Of a stretch of 50,355 bases of DNA, positions 8,186 to 15,570 are shown in pieces. The notes beneath the pieces were generated by a model, which did no database searches, was not told the DNA's origin, and worked only from the letters and a program-made list of their open reading frames with translations. Position 1 is the first letter of the stretch; the number at the start of each line of letters is the position of its first letter. Location of the stretch: positions 1 through 50,355 of the forward strand of contig PXCK01000112.1 in assembly GCA_003566635.1 (NCBI GenBank), given 5' to 3'. Made by a program: the position numbers and the translations under genes. The DNA comes from Balneolia bacterium (GTDB lineage: Bacteria; Bacteroidota; Rhodothermia; Balneolales; Cyclonatronaceae).

Positions 8186-8923
8186 ATGTCTGATGCTCTG
8201 AAAACCAATGCGTTAAAAGAATATTTTTCTGAATCGGATACTTTTAATGCCCATGACTTAGCTGAATTCTATAAACAGTATGATGGTAACTTAAACAATA
8301 ATACTCTCCTATCACGCATCTATAATTTGAAGCAAAAAGGCATTATTGCTTCAAAGGAAAGAGGTGCATTTACACTAGGTAACCGAAGTTTGTCGGCGTT
8401 TATCGAACACGGCTTGGCTTCTGATCTTTCCGAACAGCTCCAAACTCAATTCCCCCATATTAAACATTGTGTATGGAGCACTTCTTTATTAGACAAGTTA
8501 AGCGATTACATTGCTCCAATAGAGTTTATTCTTATAGAAACCGACAAGCAGGCTACAGAATCTGTATTTGATGAACTAAAAGTTAACGGGCCCGGTATTT
8601 TCCTTGAACCCGATCAGGTATTACTCGAGCGCTATATTCCCATGTTTGACAAACCGGTTATTATTCATCCCTTAATTAGTGAAGCTCCACTTGAATCAAA
8701 AAAGGGTCACCTTATTCCAACACCTGAAAAAATTATTGTAGACCTAATTTGTGAACCAGCATTATTTTCAGCTTGGCAAGGAACCGTTTTACGAGATATA
8801 GTTTCTACCATTTACAGTAAGCTTATAGTAAACAAAAGTGCTTTATTCAGGTATGCAAGAAGACGAAACCGTGAAGAAGAACTAAAGAAACTATTGAGAT
8901 CAACCAATTATCATCAATTATAG
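8186..8923 (+). CDS. DUF6577-like protein, winged-helix/AbiEi antitoxin-like
   Basis: This protein of about 245 residues resembles the DUF6577 proteins of Bacteroidota. These have a short N-terminal winged-helix-like region (residues 1-65, with TLLSRIYNLKQKGII and a beta-wing ERGAFTLG). The longer C-terminal domain resembles the AbiEi-type transcriptional antitoxin family. It probably binds DNA. The start at 8186 is preferred over an upstream ATG at 8144, because the extra 14 residues would be read through a perfect palindrome that looks like an operator. No nucleotidyltransferase toxin gene (AbiEii type) adjoins it, so it may be a lone regulator. The next gene, an outer-membrane protein, starts within about 6 bases of its stop, so the two are probably cotranscribed. 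Confidence 0.65.
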   Translation: MSDALKTNALKEYFSESDTFNAHDLAEFYKQYDGNLNNNTLLSRIYNLKQKGIIASKERGAFTLGNRSLSAFIEHGLASDLSEQLQTQFPHIKHCVWSTSLLDKLSDYIAPIEFILIETDKQATESVFDELKVNGPGIFLEPDQVLLERYIPMFDKPVIIHPLISEAPLESKKGHLIPTPEKIIVDLICEPALFSAWQGTVLRDIVSTIYSKLIVNKSALFRYARRRNREEELKKLLRSTNYHQL

Positions 8924-8929
8924 TTGACA

Positions 8930-9421
8930 ATGTTATTAATTCAAAAAATCGGCAAAAAGTTATTTTTTATTAGTCTTATTTTTACAAGCAGCGGTTTTAT
9001 GTTTAACAGCATAGGCCAGTTTTCCGCCGGTCTTGGACTAGCAGCCGAAACAGATAACAATATGGCCGGATTACAAATTCATGCGAAGTACTTAGGAAAA
9101 AGTACGCCTCTTGGGTTTACTATTAATGGTGTATACTTTTTCCCGGAAGAGAGAGATGAAATCGAACTCGACGCCTGGGAAGCCAATTTAAACATCCAAT
9201 ATCATTTGGATGTACGATTTATTTTTAACCCTTATTTAATATCCGGAGTCCATTATTTTAGGCAAGAATTTGGTAATGAACATACTGATAGAATCGGATT
9301 CAATACAGGCTTTGGTTTGGAATCGGATTCAGACATTGTGCGTTTCTATTCCGAATTAATAGTAAGCATTAGTGAGCGAACCCGTTTTTTAGCAGCGGTT
9401 GGTTTACGTTTTCCCTTTTAA
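8930..9421 (+). CDS. Small outer-membrane beta-barrel-like protein
   Basis: This protein of about 163 residues has an N-terminal signal peptide (basic GKK, then a hydrophobic stretch ending near SIGQ). Alternating short strands follow, and it ends in RFLAAVGLRFPF, with a terminal aromatic residue as in outer-membrane beta-barrels. It probably folds as an 8-stranded barrel; function unknown. ATG 8930 is preferred over a TTG at 8924 directly after the upstream stop. The close spacing to the DUF6577-like gene implies one transcript. The stop TAA (9419-9421) is formed by the first bases of a dispersed palindromic repeat. Confidence 0.7.
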   Translation: MLLIQKIGKKLFFISLIFTSSGFMFNSIGQFSAGLGLAAETDNNMAGLQIHAKYLGKSTPLGFTINGVYFFPEERDEIELDAWEANLNIQYHLDVRFIFNPYLISGVHYFRQEFGNEHTDRIGFNTGFGLESDSDIVRFYSELIVSISERTRFLAAVGLRFPF

Positions 9422-9678
9422 CCCGAATTATTCACGAAAGTATAAAATTAAACCTTATACTATTATAAATATTGTATTTAGAAAAATACCAAACTCACTC
9501 AAATTTGGGTGTGGTTAGGATGCTGCACTCCGAGCGAAGCGATTCCCACGCAGTGAAATTCCATGCTAGCTGCGTTGAAGATGAAAAAGTCATACTCAGG
9601 GTACTTAGGTACCTTTCCGCTGATTTTCCACCTTCGCCTTGCTACCAAGAAAATTTTTTGGTGAATAATCCGGGTTAA
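9419..9678. repeat. Dispersed palindromic repeat with an internal insertion (copy 3)
   Basis: The left arm (9419-9443) starts TAACCCGAATTATTCACG and supplies the stop of the outer-membrane protein gene. The left interior, to about 9488, follows the dnaA-side copy (the CTTATACTAT and AAAATACC segments). The right arm TTGGTGAATAATCCGGGTTAA is at 9658-9678. About 165 bases of unrelated DNA lie between the two parts. Short open frames inside it on both strands show no protein features. This copy looks like a repeat interrupted by another sequence. Confidence 0.7.
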
Positions 9679-9696
9679 CACATAACTTTTTTCAAT

Positions 9697-10755
9697 TTGA
9701 ATAAGAAACATCAACTAAACGGAAAAGTCGGATACTTGGCAGAAGACTTTGTCATGCTGTTTCTTCTTGCCCTTAATTTGCTATGGATTTCTTTCGACTG
9801 GTTGTTTCAAAGTGAAACCTTCCGAAGTCTCGTTTTTTCTGTGTCTGAGTCATTTCATGACTTTTATCTTTTTGAAATCCATCCCGATTTCATTTTTTAC
9901 GATCTCATATTTATCAGCATATTTCTGACAGAGTTTTTTATCCGGTGGGCTGTTTCTGTCAGCCGTAACGAGTACGAAAAATGGTACTACTACCCTTTTA
10001 TTTATTGGTATGATATTGTAGGATGTATTCCTATTGGTGCCTTTCGTTTTATGAGGTTATTCCGTATAATAACAATAATAACACGTCTCCACAGGCTTGG
10101 ATGGATTGATATAACCGGTTTTGGTCCTTATAAGCTCTTCGTCAAATACTCCAATTTATTCGTGCAAGAGGTGACTGACAGAGTAACTTTAAAGATTTTA
10201 GCTAATGTCAAAGATGAGTTAGAAGGCGGTAGTATTGTTGTAGACAGGATTGTTGAAGAAGTAGTACTGCCACGCAGAGATGAACTGACCGCATGGATAG
10301 CAGCTCGTCTTCGTTTAGCAGCAAAAGCCGGATATCGTTTACACGAAGATGAAATTCGAACTTATGTTCAGCACAGAATCAACATTGCAATAGAAAACAA
10401 CAAAGAACTTGGCACTCTTGAAACCGTTCCTTTTATGGGCAAGTTTGTTGTTAAACAGATTGAAGGAGCCGTAAGCGACATTGTATTTAGCGTTGTTCAT
10501 GGAATAATTGATGATTTAGGTTCCGAGAACAACACTCACTTTGTAGATAATATATCCGATCTACTTATAGAACAAGACAATTCAGTAGAGCATCCTGAAT
10601 TAGCGACACTCAACAATTCTATATCCGAGTTAATTGGTGATAGTATTCTAATTATAATGGACAGAGTGAAAGATAAACCAACACCGGAATCAGTACTTAA
10701 AGAGGGTGAAAAGCGCTTAAGCAAAAGTTATAGCTCTACGATAAATAATTCATAA
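9697..10755 (+). CDS. Voltage-sensor-like membrane protein without a visible pore
   Basis: This 352-residue protein has four N-terminal membrane segments (about 17-37, 64-84, 98-114, 115-134) that resemble a voltage-sensor domain. The S2-like helix carries Asp69 and Glu79. The S3-like helix has the YDIVGCIP pattern (Asp106, Pro112). The S4-like helix has arginines every third residue (Arg117, 120, 123, then 130 and 133). No S5-P-S6 pore or selectivity filter follows. Instead there are about 215 mostly soluble, helix-rich residues of unknown function, with repeated short amphipathic segments (IVDRIVEEVV, ISDLLIEQ, ISELIGDSI). It could be a sensor-only protein or a proton pathway. The start is a TTG, the only plausible one before the first helix. 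It precedes the sbtA-sbtB pair, separated by a weak terminator-like hairpin. Confidence 0.65.
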   Translation: MNKKHQLNGKVGYLAEDFVMLFLLALNLLWISFDWLFQSETFRSLVFSVSESFHDFYLFEIHPDFIFYDLIFISIFLTEFFIRWAVSVSRNEYEKWYYYPFIYWYDIVGCIPIGAFRFMRLFRIITIITRLHRLGWIDITGFGPYKLFVKYSNLFVQEVTDRVTLKILANVKDELEGGSIVVDRIVEEVVLPRRDELTAWIAARLRLAAKAGYRLHEDEIRTYVQHRINIAIENNKELGTLETVPFMGKFVVKQIEGAVSDIVFSVVHGIIDDLGSENNTHFVDNISDLLIEQDNSVEHPELATLNNSISELIGDSILIIMDRVKDKPTPESVLKEGEKRLSKSYSSTINNS

Positions 10756-10820
10756 TTATGGTTCATCTTATAAGTTTTAGAAGCTCAGAAATTTATTTTG
10801 TATTAAAAAATAATGGAAAT

Positions 10821-10841
10821 AGTATCTTGATGATACTTTTT
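10821..10841 (+). terminator. Weak terminator-like hairpin after the voltage-sensor-like gene
   Basis: AGTATC (10821-10826) pairs with GATACT (10832-10837) across TTGAT and is followed by a short T-run. The stem is only 6 bp, so termination may be partial. Confidence 0.45.
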
Positions 10842-10900
10842 AATCAACATCGATAGTCAATTTTGAGATTCTAAAATAATTCTAATTAATTTCATTAAGC

Positions 10901-11857
10901 ATGGAATCACTTCTTAGTAATTTTGCCTCGCCGATTGTGCTTGCCTTTGTACTTGGGATAATGGCAAAACTAATTAAAAGCGATCTTGAAATTCCACGCC
11001 CTCTTTATCAGTCCATTTCTATTTATTTATTGCTGGCTATTGGCTTAAAAGGTGGGGTAGAGCTGAGTAAAACTCCATTTATGGAATTTTTAGGACCTGC
11101 AGCCATAACTGTATTATTGGGAGTTATTACGCCCATCACAGCTTTCCTGGTACTTTTTTATTTAGGTAAATTTGATATTGATAACTCAGCAGGTATTGCT
11201 GCACATTATGGCTCTGTTTCTGTGGTTACGTTTATTGCTGCCATTGCTTATGTGGAAGCTGCGGGAGGAACGCCGGAAGGATTCCTTCCTACCCTTGTTG
11301 CCATACTCGAAATTCCCGGGATAATTGTTGCTCTATTAATACCTTTAGCTTTTGCAAAAAAGAAACAATCTATAAAAAAAGCTACGCGTGAAGTATTAAC
11401 AGGAAGTAGTATTGTATTATTGGTTGGTGGTTTAATTATAGGATATTTGTCAGGACCGGTGAAATTCGAGGCAGTTGAGCCATTTTTTGTAGGTGGTTTT
11501 CAGGGGGCGCTAGTTATTTTTCTCCTTGAATTAGGCATGATAACAGCTGGTCGACTTCGGGATTTAAAAAAGGTAGGTGCTTTTTTACTTATGTTTGGAA
11601 TTTTCGTACCTATTCTTCACGGTATTTTAGCTATATGGTTAGGACAAATAGCCGGTTTAAGCATAGCAGGTAGTACTGTTTTCGCAGCTATGGTTTCCAG
11701 TGGTTCGTATATAGCAGCTCCGGCAGCTGTACGTATAGCATTACCTAAAGCAAACCCATCATTATATTTAACAGCATCGCTTGGTATTACTTTCCCTTTC
11801 AATATAATTTTAGGAATACCAATTTATTTTATCGTTGCACAATGGATTGGAGGATAA
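10901..11857 (+). CDS. sbtA: Sodium-dependent bicarbonate transporter SbtA
   Basis: This 318-residue, almost wholly hydrophobic protein has about ten membrane segments. It matches the SbtA family (formerly DUF897), known from cyanobacteria as a high-affinity Na+/HCO3- symporter and found in many heterotrophs. The family pattern is visible in the conserved opening (SPIVLAFVLG), LLLAIGLKGG, the central HYGSVSVVTF segment, and SGSYIAAPAA in the second inverted half. A PII-like gene starts 2 bases after its stop with a GGAGG ribosome-binding site, as in sbtA-sbtB operons. The likely role is bicarbonate import for carboxylation reactions or pH balance, since no carbon-fixation genes are visible here. 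Confidence 0.92.
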   Translation: MESLLSNFASPIVLAFVLGIMAKLIKSDLEIPRPLYQSISIYLLLAIGLKGGVELSKTPFMEFLGPAAITVLLGVITPITAFLVLFYLGKFDIDNSAGIAAHYGSVSVVTFIAAIAYVEAAGGTPEGFLPTLVAILEIPGIIVALLIPLAFAKKKQSIKKATREVLTGSSIVLLVGGLIIGYLSGPVKFEAVEPFFVGGFQGALVIFLLELGMITAGRLRDLKKVGAFLLMFGIFVPILHGILAIWLGQIAGLSIAGSTVFAAMVSSGSYIAAPAAVRIALPKANPSLYLTASLGITFPFNIILGIPIYFIVAQWIGG

Positions 11858-11858
11858 T

Positions 11859-12161
11859 ATGCCATTAACAAACGCTTATATGGTTACAATAATCACTGAA
11901 AGATATTTAAAGAAGGATATACTTGAGGGGATAAAAGAACTTGGAGCAAAAGGATATACTACATCTGATGTTAGCGGAGATGGTTCACGCGGAATAAGAG
12001 CTACCGATTTTGAAGGCAGAAACGTTAAGATTGAAACAATAGTCAATAAGGATACAGGCAATAAAATACTCGATTTTATTGCTGATAAATATTTTGAAGA
12101 CTATGCAGTCATCACCTACGTTTACGAAGTTAAAGTTGTACGTGGTGATAAATACTTTTAA
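11859..12161 (+). CDS. sbtB: PII-like signalling protein SbtB
   Basis: This 100-residue protein has the ferredoxin-like fold signature of PII proteins. The T-loop (about 38-54) contains GDGSRGIR, the SbtB-type sequence rather than the GlnB uridylylation loop. SbtB binds cAMP and adenine nucleotides in cyanobacteria and gates SbtA. The cyanobacterial C-terminal CGPxGC redox loop is absent; the protein ends VRGDKYF. The ATG at 11859 is chosen because a GGAGG (11849-11853) sits just upstream and the family N-terminus (LTNAYMVTII) starts there. An in-frame ATG 24 bases earlier overlaps sbtA. Confidence 0.9.
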   Translation: MPLTNAYMVTIITERYLKKDILEGIKELGAKGYTTSDVSGDGSRGIRATDFEGRNVKIETIVNKDTGNKILDFIADKYFEDYAVITYVYEVKVVRGDKYF

Positions 12162-12201
12162 ATAATCACCTTGAATAACGCATAAATTTTATACTTATCA
12201 A

Positions 12202-12240
12202 TAAGTTAATTTTTATTTAATCAATCGTTTAATTAACTTA
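12202..12240 (+). repeat. Inverted repeat between sbtB and the YtxH-like gene
   Basis: TAAGTTAAT (12202-12210) and ATTAACTTA (12232-12240) are exact reverse complements with a 21-base spacer. It may be a terminator stem or a protein site; no strong T-run follows. Confidence 0.4.
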
Positions 12241-12302
12241 CAGTAACTTTTAAGATCAAAGAAATAAACGTATTTTAAACAAATACCTATAGGAGAAACA
12301 TT

Positions 12303-12557
12303 ATGCCTAAATTTTCATTACCTCAAGTAATCCTTTTAACCGCAGCATCTTTTGCCGGGGGTGTAATCTTAAGTATGCTAACAAGTCCGCGTTCAGGAAC
12401 TGAAAACCGTAAATGGATTCAGGATAACACCGGAGAAGTAAAAGATTGGGTTGGAAGCAAAGGAAAAAATCTCAAAAATAAAACCTTACCTGATCTCTAT
12501 GAAGCAACAGAAGAGCTTGGCCTTACAGAGGAAGATTTGCTCCCCGACAGAGACTAG
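12303..12557 (+). CDS. YtxH-like small membrane protein
   Basis: This 84-residue protein has one N-terminal membrane helix (about 8-27) followed by SPRSGTENRKWIQ, which resembles the membrane-edge motif of YtxH/GvpP-type proteins. A charged soluble tail comes next. A clear AGGAG precedes the ATG. Its role is unknown; in this family it is often linked to general stress. It lies between sbtB and the DUF2851 gene, with only 3 bases to the latter. Confidence 0.6.
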   Translation: MPKFSLPQVILLTAASFAGGVILSMLTSPRSGTENRKWIQDNTGEVKDWVGSKGKNLKNKTLPDLYEATEELGLTEEDLLPDRD

Positions 12558-12560
12558 ACC

Positions 12561-13715
12561 ATGAAGGAAGTTCTCCTTCATAGGTTGTGGGAACAAAGAA
12601 TTTCGGATTTACGTCGGTTTACGACTACCGACGGCAGCATCATTACGGTCAAAAATACAGGCAGCTACAACACCGGAGATGGTCCTGATTTCCACTTTGC
12701 CAATATACAAACCAACGATGGGCTTTCTATCTTCGGCGATATTGAACTTCATATACATGAACAAGATTGGTATTCTCATGGTCATCAAAAAGACCCTGCA
12801 TACAATCGTGTAATTCTTCATGTTATTCTACATCCGGGCAAAAAACCCGCAATAACACAATCAGGGTTCAGGCCACCTGTCCTCTGTTTATTGCCATACC
12901 TAAACGCCTCCTATTATGTGTTATTAACTAAAACCAAACAATTACCATGTTCGGGCGGTATTAAATATATCAATACTGATGTAATTGAAAAACAGCTCCA
13001 GAAGTCATTAACCGAATACTTCAATGATAAAACAAACGAACTTCTAAAATGGTATCATACCGGAAATGGTTTCGACCAAGCGCTTAAACATACACTACTA
13101 CTTGGCGTTGCAAACGGTTTGGGAATTCAAAAGAACAGAAAACCAATGGAAGTTTTAGCCGAAAATTTATCTCAAGTATCAGTAGGGGTATCACTTCAGG
13201 ATTTAAAAAGAAGAGCAATATCACTTAGCGGATTAGAAAAAACAGATATCACGCCAATCTTAGCAAAAAACGAATGTGATTTTAGTGGTTCAAGGCCGGG
13301 CAACAAGCCGGTTGATCGCATAAACCAAATGGTCGAGTTTTTATATCGTTTAGAAGATCTTGAGTTGATGCAAGTACGTAAAAACCCATCAGATTTTTGG
13401 TCAAAACTAACTCAAAATATTCCGGGTACGAAAAACAGATTTAAATTACTTTATTATACAGTTTATCTACCATTTTTAAACTTGCTCGCCGGGTTAATAA
13501 GTGATACTTCACTATCCGCATTTGCTTATGATTCATGGAAAAAGCAACATATTGCACCACCACAGTCTATACTTAAACCTTTTCAAAAAGCAGGTTTAGA
13601 TACTACAAAGATCAACAAAAATTTAAGCATAGTACATCAAAAAAGACACTATTGCGAACCTATGAATTGCCACCAATGTGCCATTATGGATGCAATTATT
13701 AAGAATACAGCTTAG
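12561..13715 (+). CDS. DUF2851 family protein
   Basis: This 384-residue protein matches DUF2851, a family of unknown function common in Bacteroidota. The recognisable opening reads LHRLWEQ, then GSYNTGDGPDFHFA and the conserved GDIELHIHEQDW segment (about residues 53-64), a histidine- and acid-rich patch that could bind metal. The C-terminus has a cysteine cluster (CEPMNCHQCAI). It begins 3 bases after the YtxH-like gene, so the two are cotranscribed. Confidence 0.85.
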   Translation: MKEVLLHRLWEQRISDLRRFTTTDGSIITVKNTGSYNTGDGPDFHFANIQTNDGLSIFGDIELHIHEQDWYSHGHQKDPAYNRVILHVILHPGKKPAITQSGFRPPVLCLLPYLNASYYVLLTKTKQLPCSGGIKYINTDVIEKQLQKSLTEYFNDKTNELLKWYHTGNGFDQALKHTLLLGVANGLGIQKNRKPMEVLAENLSQVSVGVSLQDLKRRAISLSGLEKTDITPILAKNECDFSGSRPGNKPVDRINQMVEFLYRLEDLELMQVRKNPSDFWSKLTQNIPGTKNRFKLLYYTVYLPFLNLLAGLISDTSLSAFAYDSWKKQHIAPPQSILKPFQKAGLDTTKINKNLSIVHQKRHYCEPMNCHQCAIMDAIIKNTA

Positions 13716-13881
13716 TGCTTGAATCGGCTTGTAAATCTTATAATCGTATACTAGAATACTTTTGCTAATCCTTAAAAACTAACCCCTTAATCACACAGGA
13801 TTTGTTTATACCGGGTTTTCAAATCACTACATAGATCTGGTAGTGATAACAATTCTGAAAGGTTTTTGTGGAAGAAAAAAA
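13716..13881. other. Non-coding stretch after DUF2851, with a small stem-loop
   Basis: No gene is seen. ATCACTAC (13823-13830) and GTAGTGAT (13840-13847) form a perfect 8-bp hairpin with a 9-base loop and no T-run. The MITE-like element begins directly after this stretch. Confidence 0.5.
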
Positions 13882-14395
13882 TTTTAGCAGTCTTTTATTT
13901 TGAGGTGCTGGTTAATTATTATCTCAACTTGATTTTTGTAGTATTTTTACAAATTTCATTTCAAGCAATAGCCTATAGATAGTAATTACCTTTTTTAAAT
14001 TTCTTTTTCCTGCGTATTTACTCTTTTTTGTCCCTCACCCTTCCCTCTCCCAAATTAGCTTGATATTTCGTAGTACTTATTTAAATGGGAGAGGGTAATC
14101 CTTGCCTTAGTTATGTGCGGCAACGAATTCAGTCTTTTTTGTTCGGCTCAAGACAGATCCCCTCTCCCACATTATTGTTTTTTTTGATGTTGTAGGAAAT
14201 TTGGGAGAGGGCTGGGGTGAGGGTGTAAAACAGCTTAAAAAATTCTAATTCTTGCTATTGCAACGAACTCTAAAAGGTAATTGAAACATTTATGGCTATC
14301 TCTAAACTCTATCTATACTTTGAAAACCCGGTTAATATTAGAAATCAATAAAAGCAAATTTTCTGCCAGCACCTCAAAATAAAAGACTGCTAAAA
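13882..14395. mobile_element. MITE-like element, copy A, with perfect 30-bp terminal inverted repeats
   Basis: This 514-bp non-coding element is bounded by exact 30-bp inverted repeats at 13882-13911 and 14366-14395 (left end TTTTAGCAGTCTTTTATTTT, then GAGGTGCTGG). The interior has no usable reading frame. A second, degenerate copy at 43736-44093 shares the same order of interior blocks (CTCACCCTTCC, CGTAG[TC]ACTTATTTAAATG, CAACGAACTCTAAAA, CTCTATCTATAC). Copy A carries about 150 extra bases (14105-14254) between near-identical TAATCCTTG and TAATTCTTG. These include the CCCTCTCCC/GGGAGAGGG hairpin arms. The element ends 70 bases before tRNA-Gln. No clear target duplication is visible. Confidence 0.85.
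14031..14224. repeat. Long imperfect inverted repeat inside MITE-like copy A
   Basis: CCCTCACCCTTCCCTCTCCC with AAATT (14031-14056) is nearly complementary to the block at 14198-14224 (AATTTGGGAGAGGG, then CTGGGGTGAGGGT). Further CCTCTCCC and GGGAGAGG arms lie between them at about 14088-14095 and 14160-14169. This could fold into a large stem if transcribed. Confidence 0.75.
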
Positions 14396-14411
14396 CTGGG
14401 AGATTTTATAG

Positions 14412-14440
14412 TTGACATAATCTTAAAAGTACAGTATTTT
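14412..14440 (+). promoter_or_regulatory. Sigma-70-type promoter of tRNA-Gln
   Basis: TTGACA (14412-14417), a 17-base spacer and TATTTT (14435-14440) lie 26 bases upstream of the tRNA 5' end. It sits between the MITE-like element and the tRNA, outside the element. Confidence 0.65.
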
Positions 14441-14465
14441 TAAAATCTGTTCGATTTTGAACGAC

Positions 14466-14536
14466 TGCCCGGTCGTCTAATGGCAGGACAGCGGGTTTTG
14501 GTCCCGTATGTGGGGGTTCGAATCCTCCCCGGGCAA
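14466..14536 (+). tRNA. tRNA-Gln (anticodon TTG)
   Basis: A full cloverleaf is visible. The acceptor stem TGCCCGG (14466-14472) pairs with CCGGGCA (14529-14535). The anticodon loop is TTTTGGT between GCGGG and CCCGT, giving anticodon TTG (Gln). The T-arm carries GTTCGAATC. The 3' CCA is not encoded. Confidence 0.93.
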
Positions 14537-14554
14537 CTACATCAGGTTTTTGTT

Positions 14555-14587
14555 AAAAGGATGTTCAGACGTGATCATCCTTTTATA
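14555..14587 (+). terminator. Terminator hairpin of tRNA-Gln
   Basis: AAAAGGATG (14555-14563) pairs perfectly with CATCCTTTT (14576-14584) across a 12-base loop. It separates the tRNA from prs and argues against any prs start upstream of it. Confidence 0.75.
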
Positions 14588-14617
14588 TTAATAATACTTT
14601 TAAGCACGCAACACATT

Positions 14618-15550
14618 TTGGACAAGCCACTCGCTATATTCGCAGGTCGCAGCAATATCGCCTTATCGCGTGCAATTGCTGAACAATATGGGAGCCATCT
14701 TGGTGAAGTTACAATAAAGAACTTTTCGGATGGGGAATTATATGTTAAGTTTCATGAAAGTATTAGAGGTCTTGATACCTACATCATTCAGTCAACACCA
14801 CCTCCCGGTGATAATATTGTTGAACTATTATTGATGATTGATGCTGCTAAGCGTGCTTCAGCACATAGAGTTACAGCCGTAATTCCTTATTTCGGTTATG
14901 CTCGCCAAGACCGAAAAGACCAACCGAGGGTTTCTATAGCATCCAAGCTATTTGCCAATCTATTAACAACAGCCGGAGCAGACCGCGTGCTAACAATGGA
15001 TTTACATGCTCCACAGATTCAAGGTTTCTTTGATATACCTCTCGACCATTTATATGCCAGTAGCATATTTGTCGACTATTTCAAACAAAACAATTTAGAT
15101 GACCTTGTGGTTGTAGCACCTGATGTAGGAAGTTTAAAAATGGCACGTGCCTATTCTAAAAGATTGGGTGCAGGCCTCGCCTTTGTAGATAAAAGAAGGC
15201 CACAACAAAATGTTGCCGAAGTCATGAATATTATTGGCGAGGTAAAAGATAAAAACATTCTCCTGGTGGATGACTTGATTGATACCGCAGGTACACTTAC
15301 AAATGCAGCCGTTGCGCTTAAGGAGCGTGGTGCAAAAAACATTGTAGCTGCCGGTACACATCCAATTTTATCAGGTCCGGCCTATCAGCGTATTGAAGAT
15401 TCTCCTATAGATAGTCTGCTTGTTACAGATACGATTCCGCTTAAACGTCATTCCGACAAAATCAAAGTTTTAAGCGTAGCCGGTGTTTTTGCAGATGCTA
15501 TTAGAAGAATCTATACCGATGACTCCATCAGCACACTATTTGACGATTAA
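14618..15550 (+). CDS. prs: Ribose-phosphate pyrophosphokinase
   Basis: This protein of about 310 residues makes PRPP from ribose 5-phosphate and ATP, feeding purine, pyrimidine, histidine and NAD synthesis. The motifs are in order: FAGRSN near the start, IIQST, the ATP-binding YARQDRKDQPR, and the PRPP loop VDDLIDTAGT. The TTG at 14618 (MDKPLAIFAGRSN) is chosen because it gives the normal family length and N-terminus. The frame stays open upstream, but earlier ATGs lie in the tRNA-Gln terminator hairpin (14561) or in the tRNA itself (14480). rplY follows 20 bases downstream, an arrangement (prs-rplY-pth) that is common in bacteria. Confidence 0.95.
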   Translation: MDKPLAIFAGRSNIALSRAIAEQYGSHLGEVTIKNFSDGELYVKFHESIRGLDTYIIQSTPPPGDNIVELLLMIDAAKRASAHRVTAVIPYFGYARQDRKDQPRVSIASKLFANLLTTAGADRVLTMDLHAPQIQGFFDIPLDHLYASSIFVDYFKQNNLDDLVVVAPDVGSLKMARAYSKRLGAGLAFVDKRRPQQNVAEVMNIIGEVKDKNILLVDDLIDTAGTLTNAAVALKERGAKNIVAAGTHPILSGPAYQRIEDSPIDSLLVTDTIPLKRHSDKIKVLSVAGVFADAIRRIYTDDSISTLFDD

Positions 15551-15570
15551 CGATTAATACTCACTATTCC

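Noticed and set aside
9472-9714. Short open frames on both strands after the small outer-membrane protein
   Set aside because: They lie in the insert of a dispersed repeat and end in the repeat arm; no ribosome site or family features.
14480-14617. Long upstream extension of prs starting inside tRNA-Gln
   Set aside because: The frame is open by chance through the tRNA and its terminator; the family N-terminus begins at the TTG at 14618.
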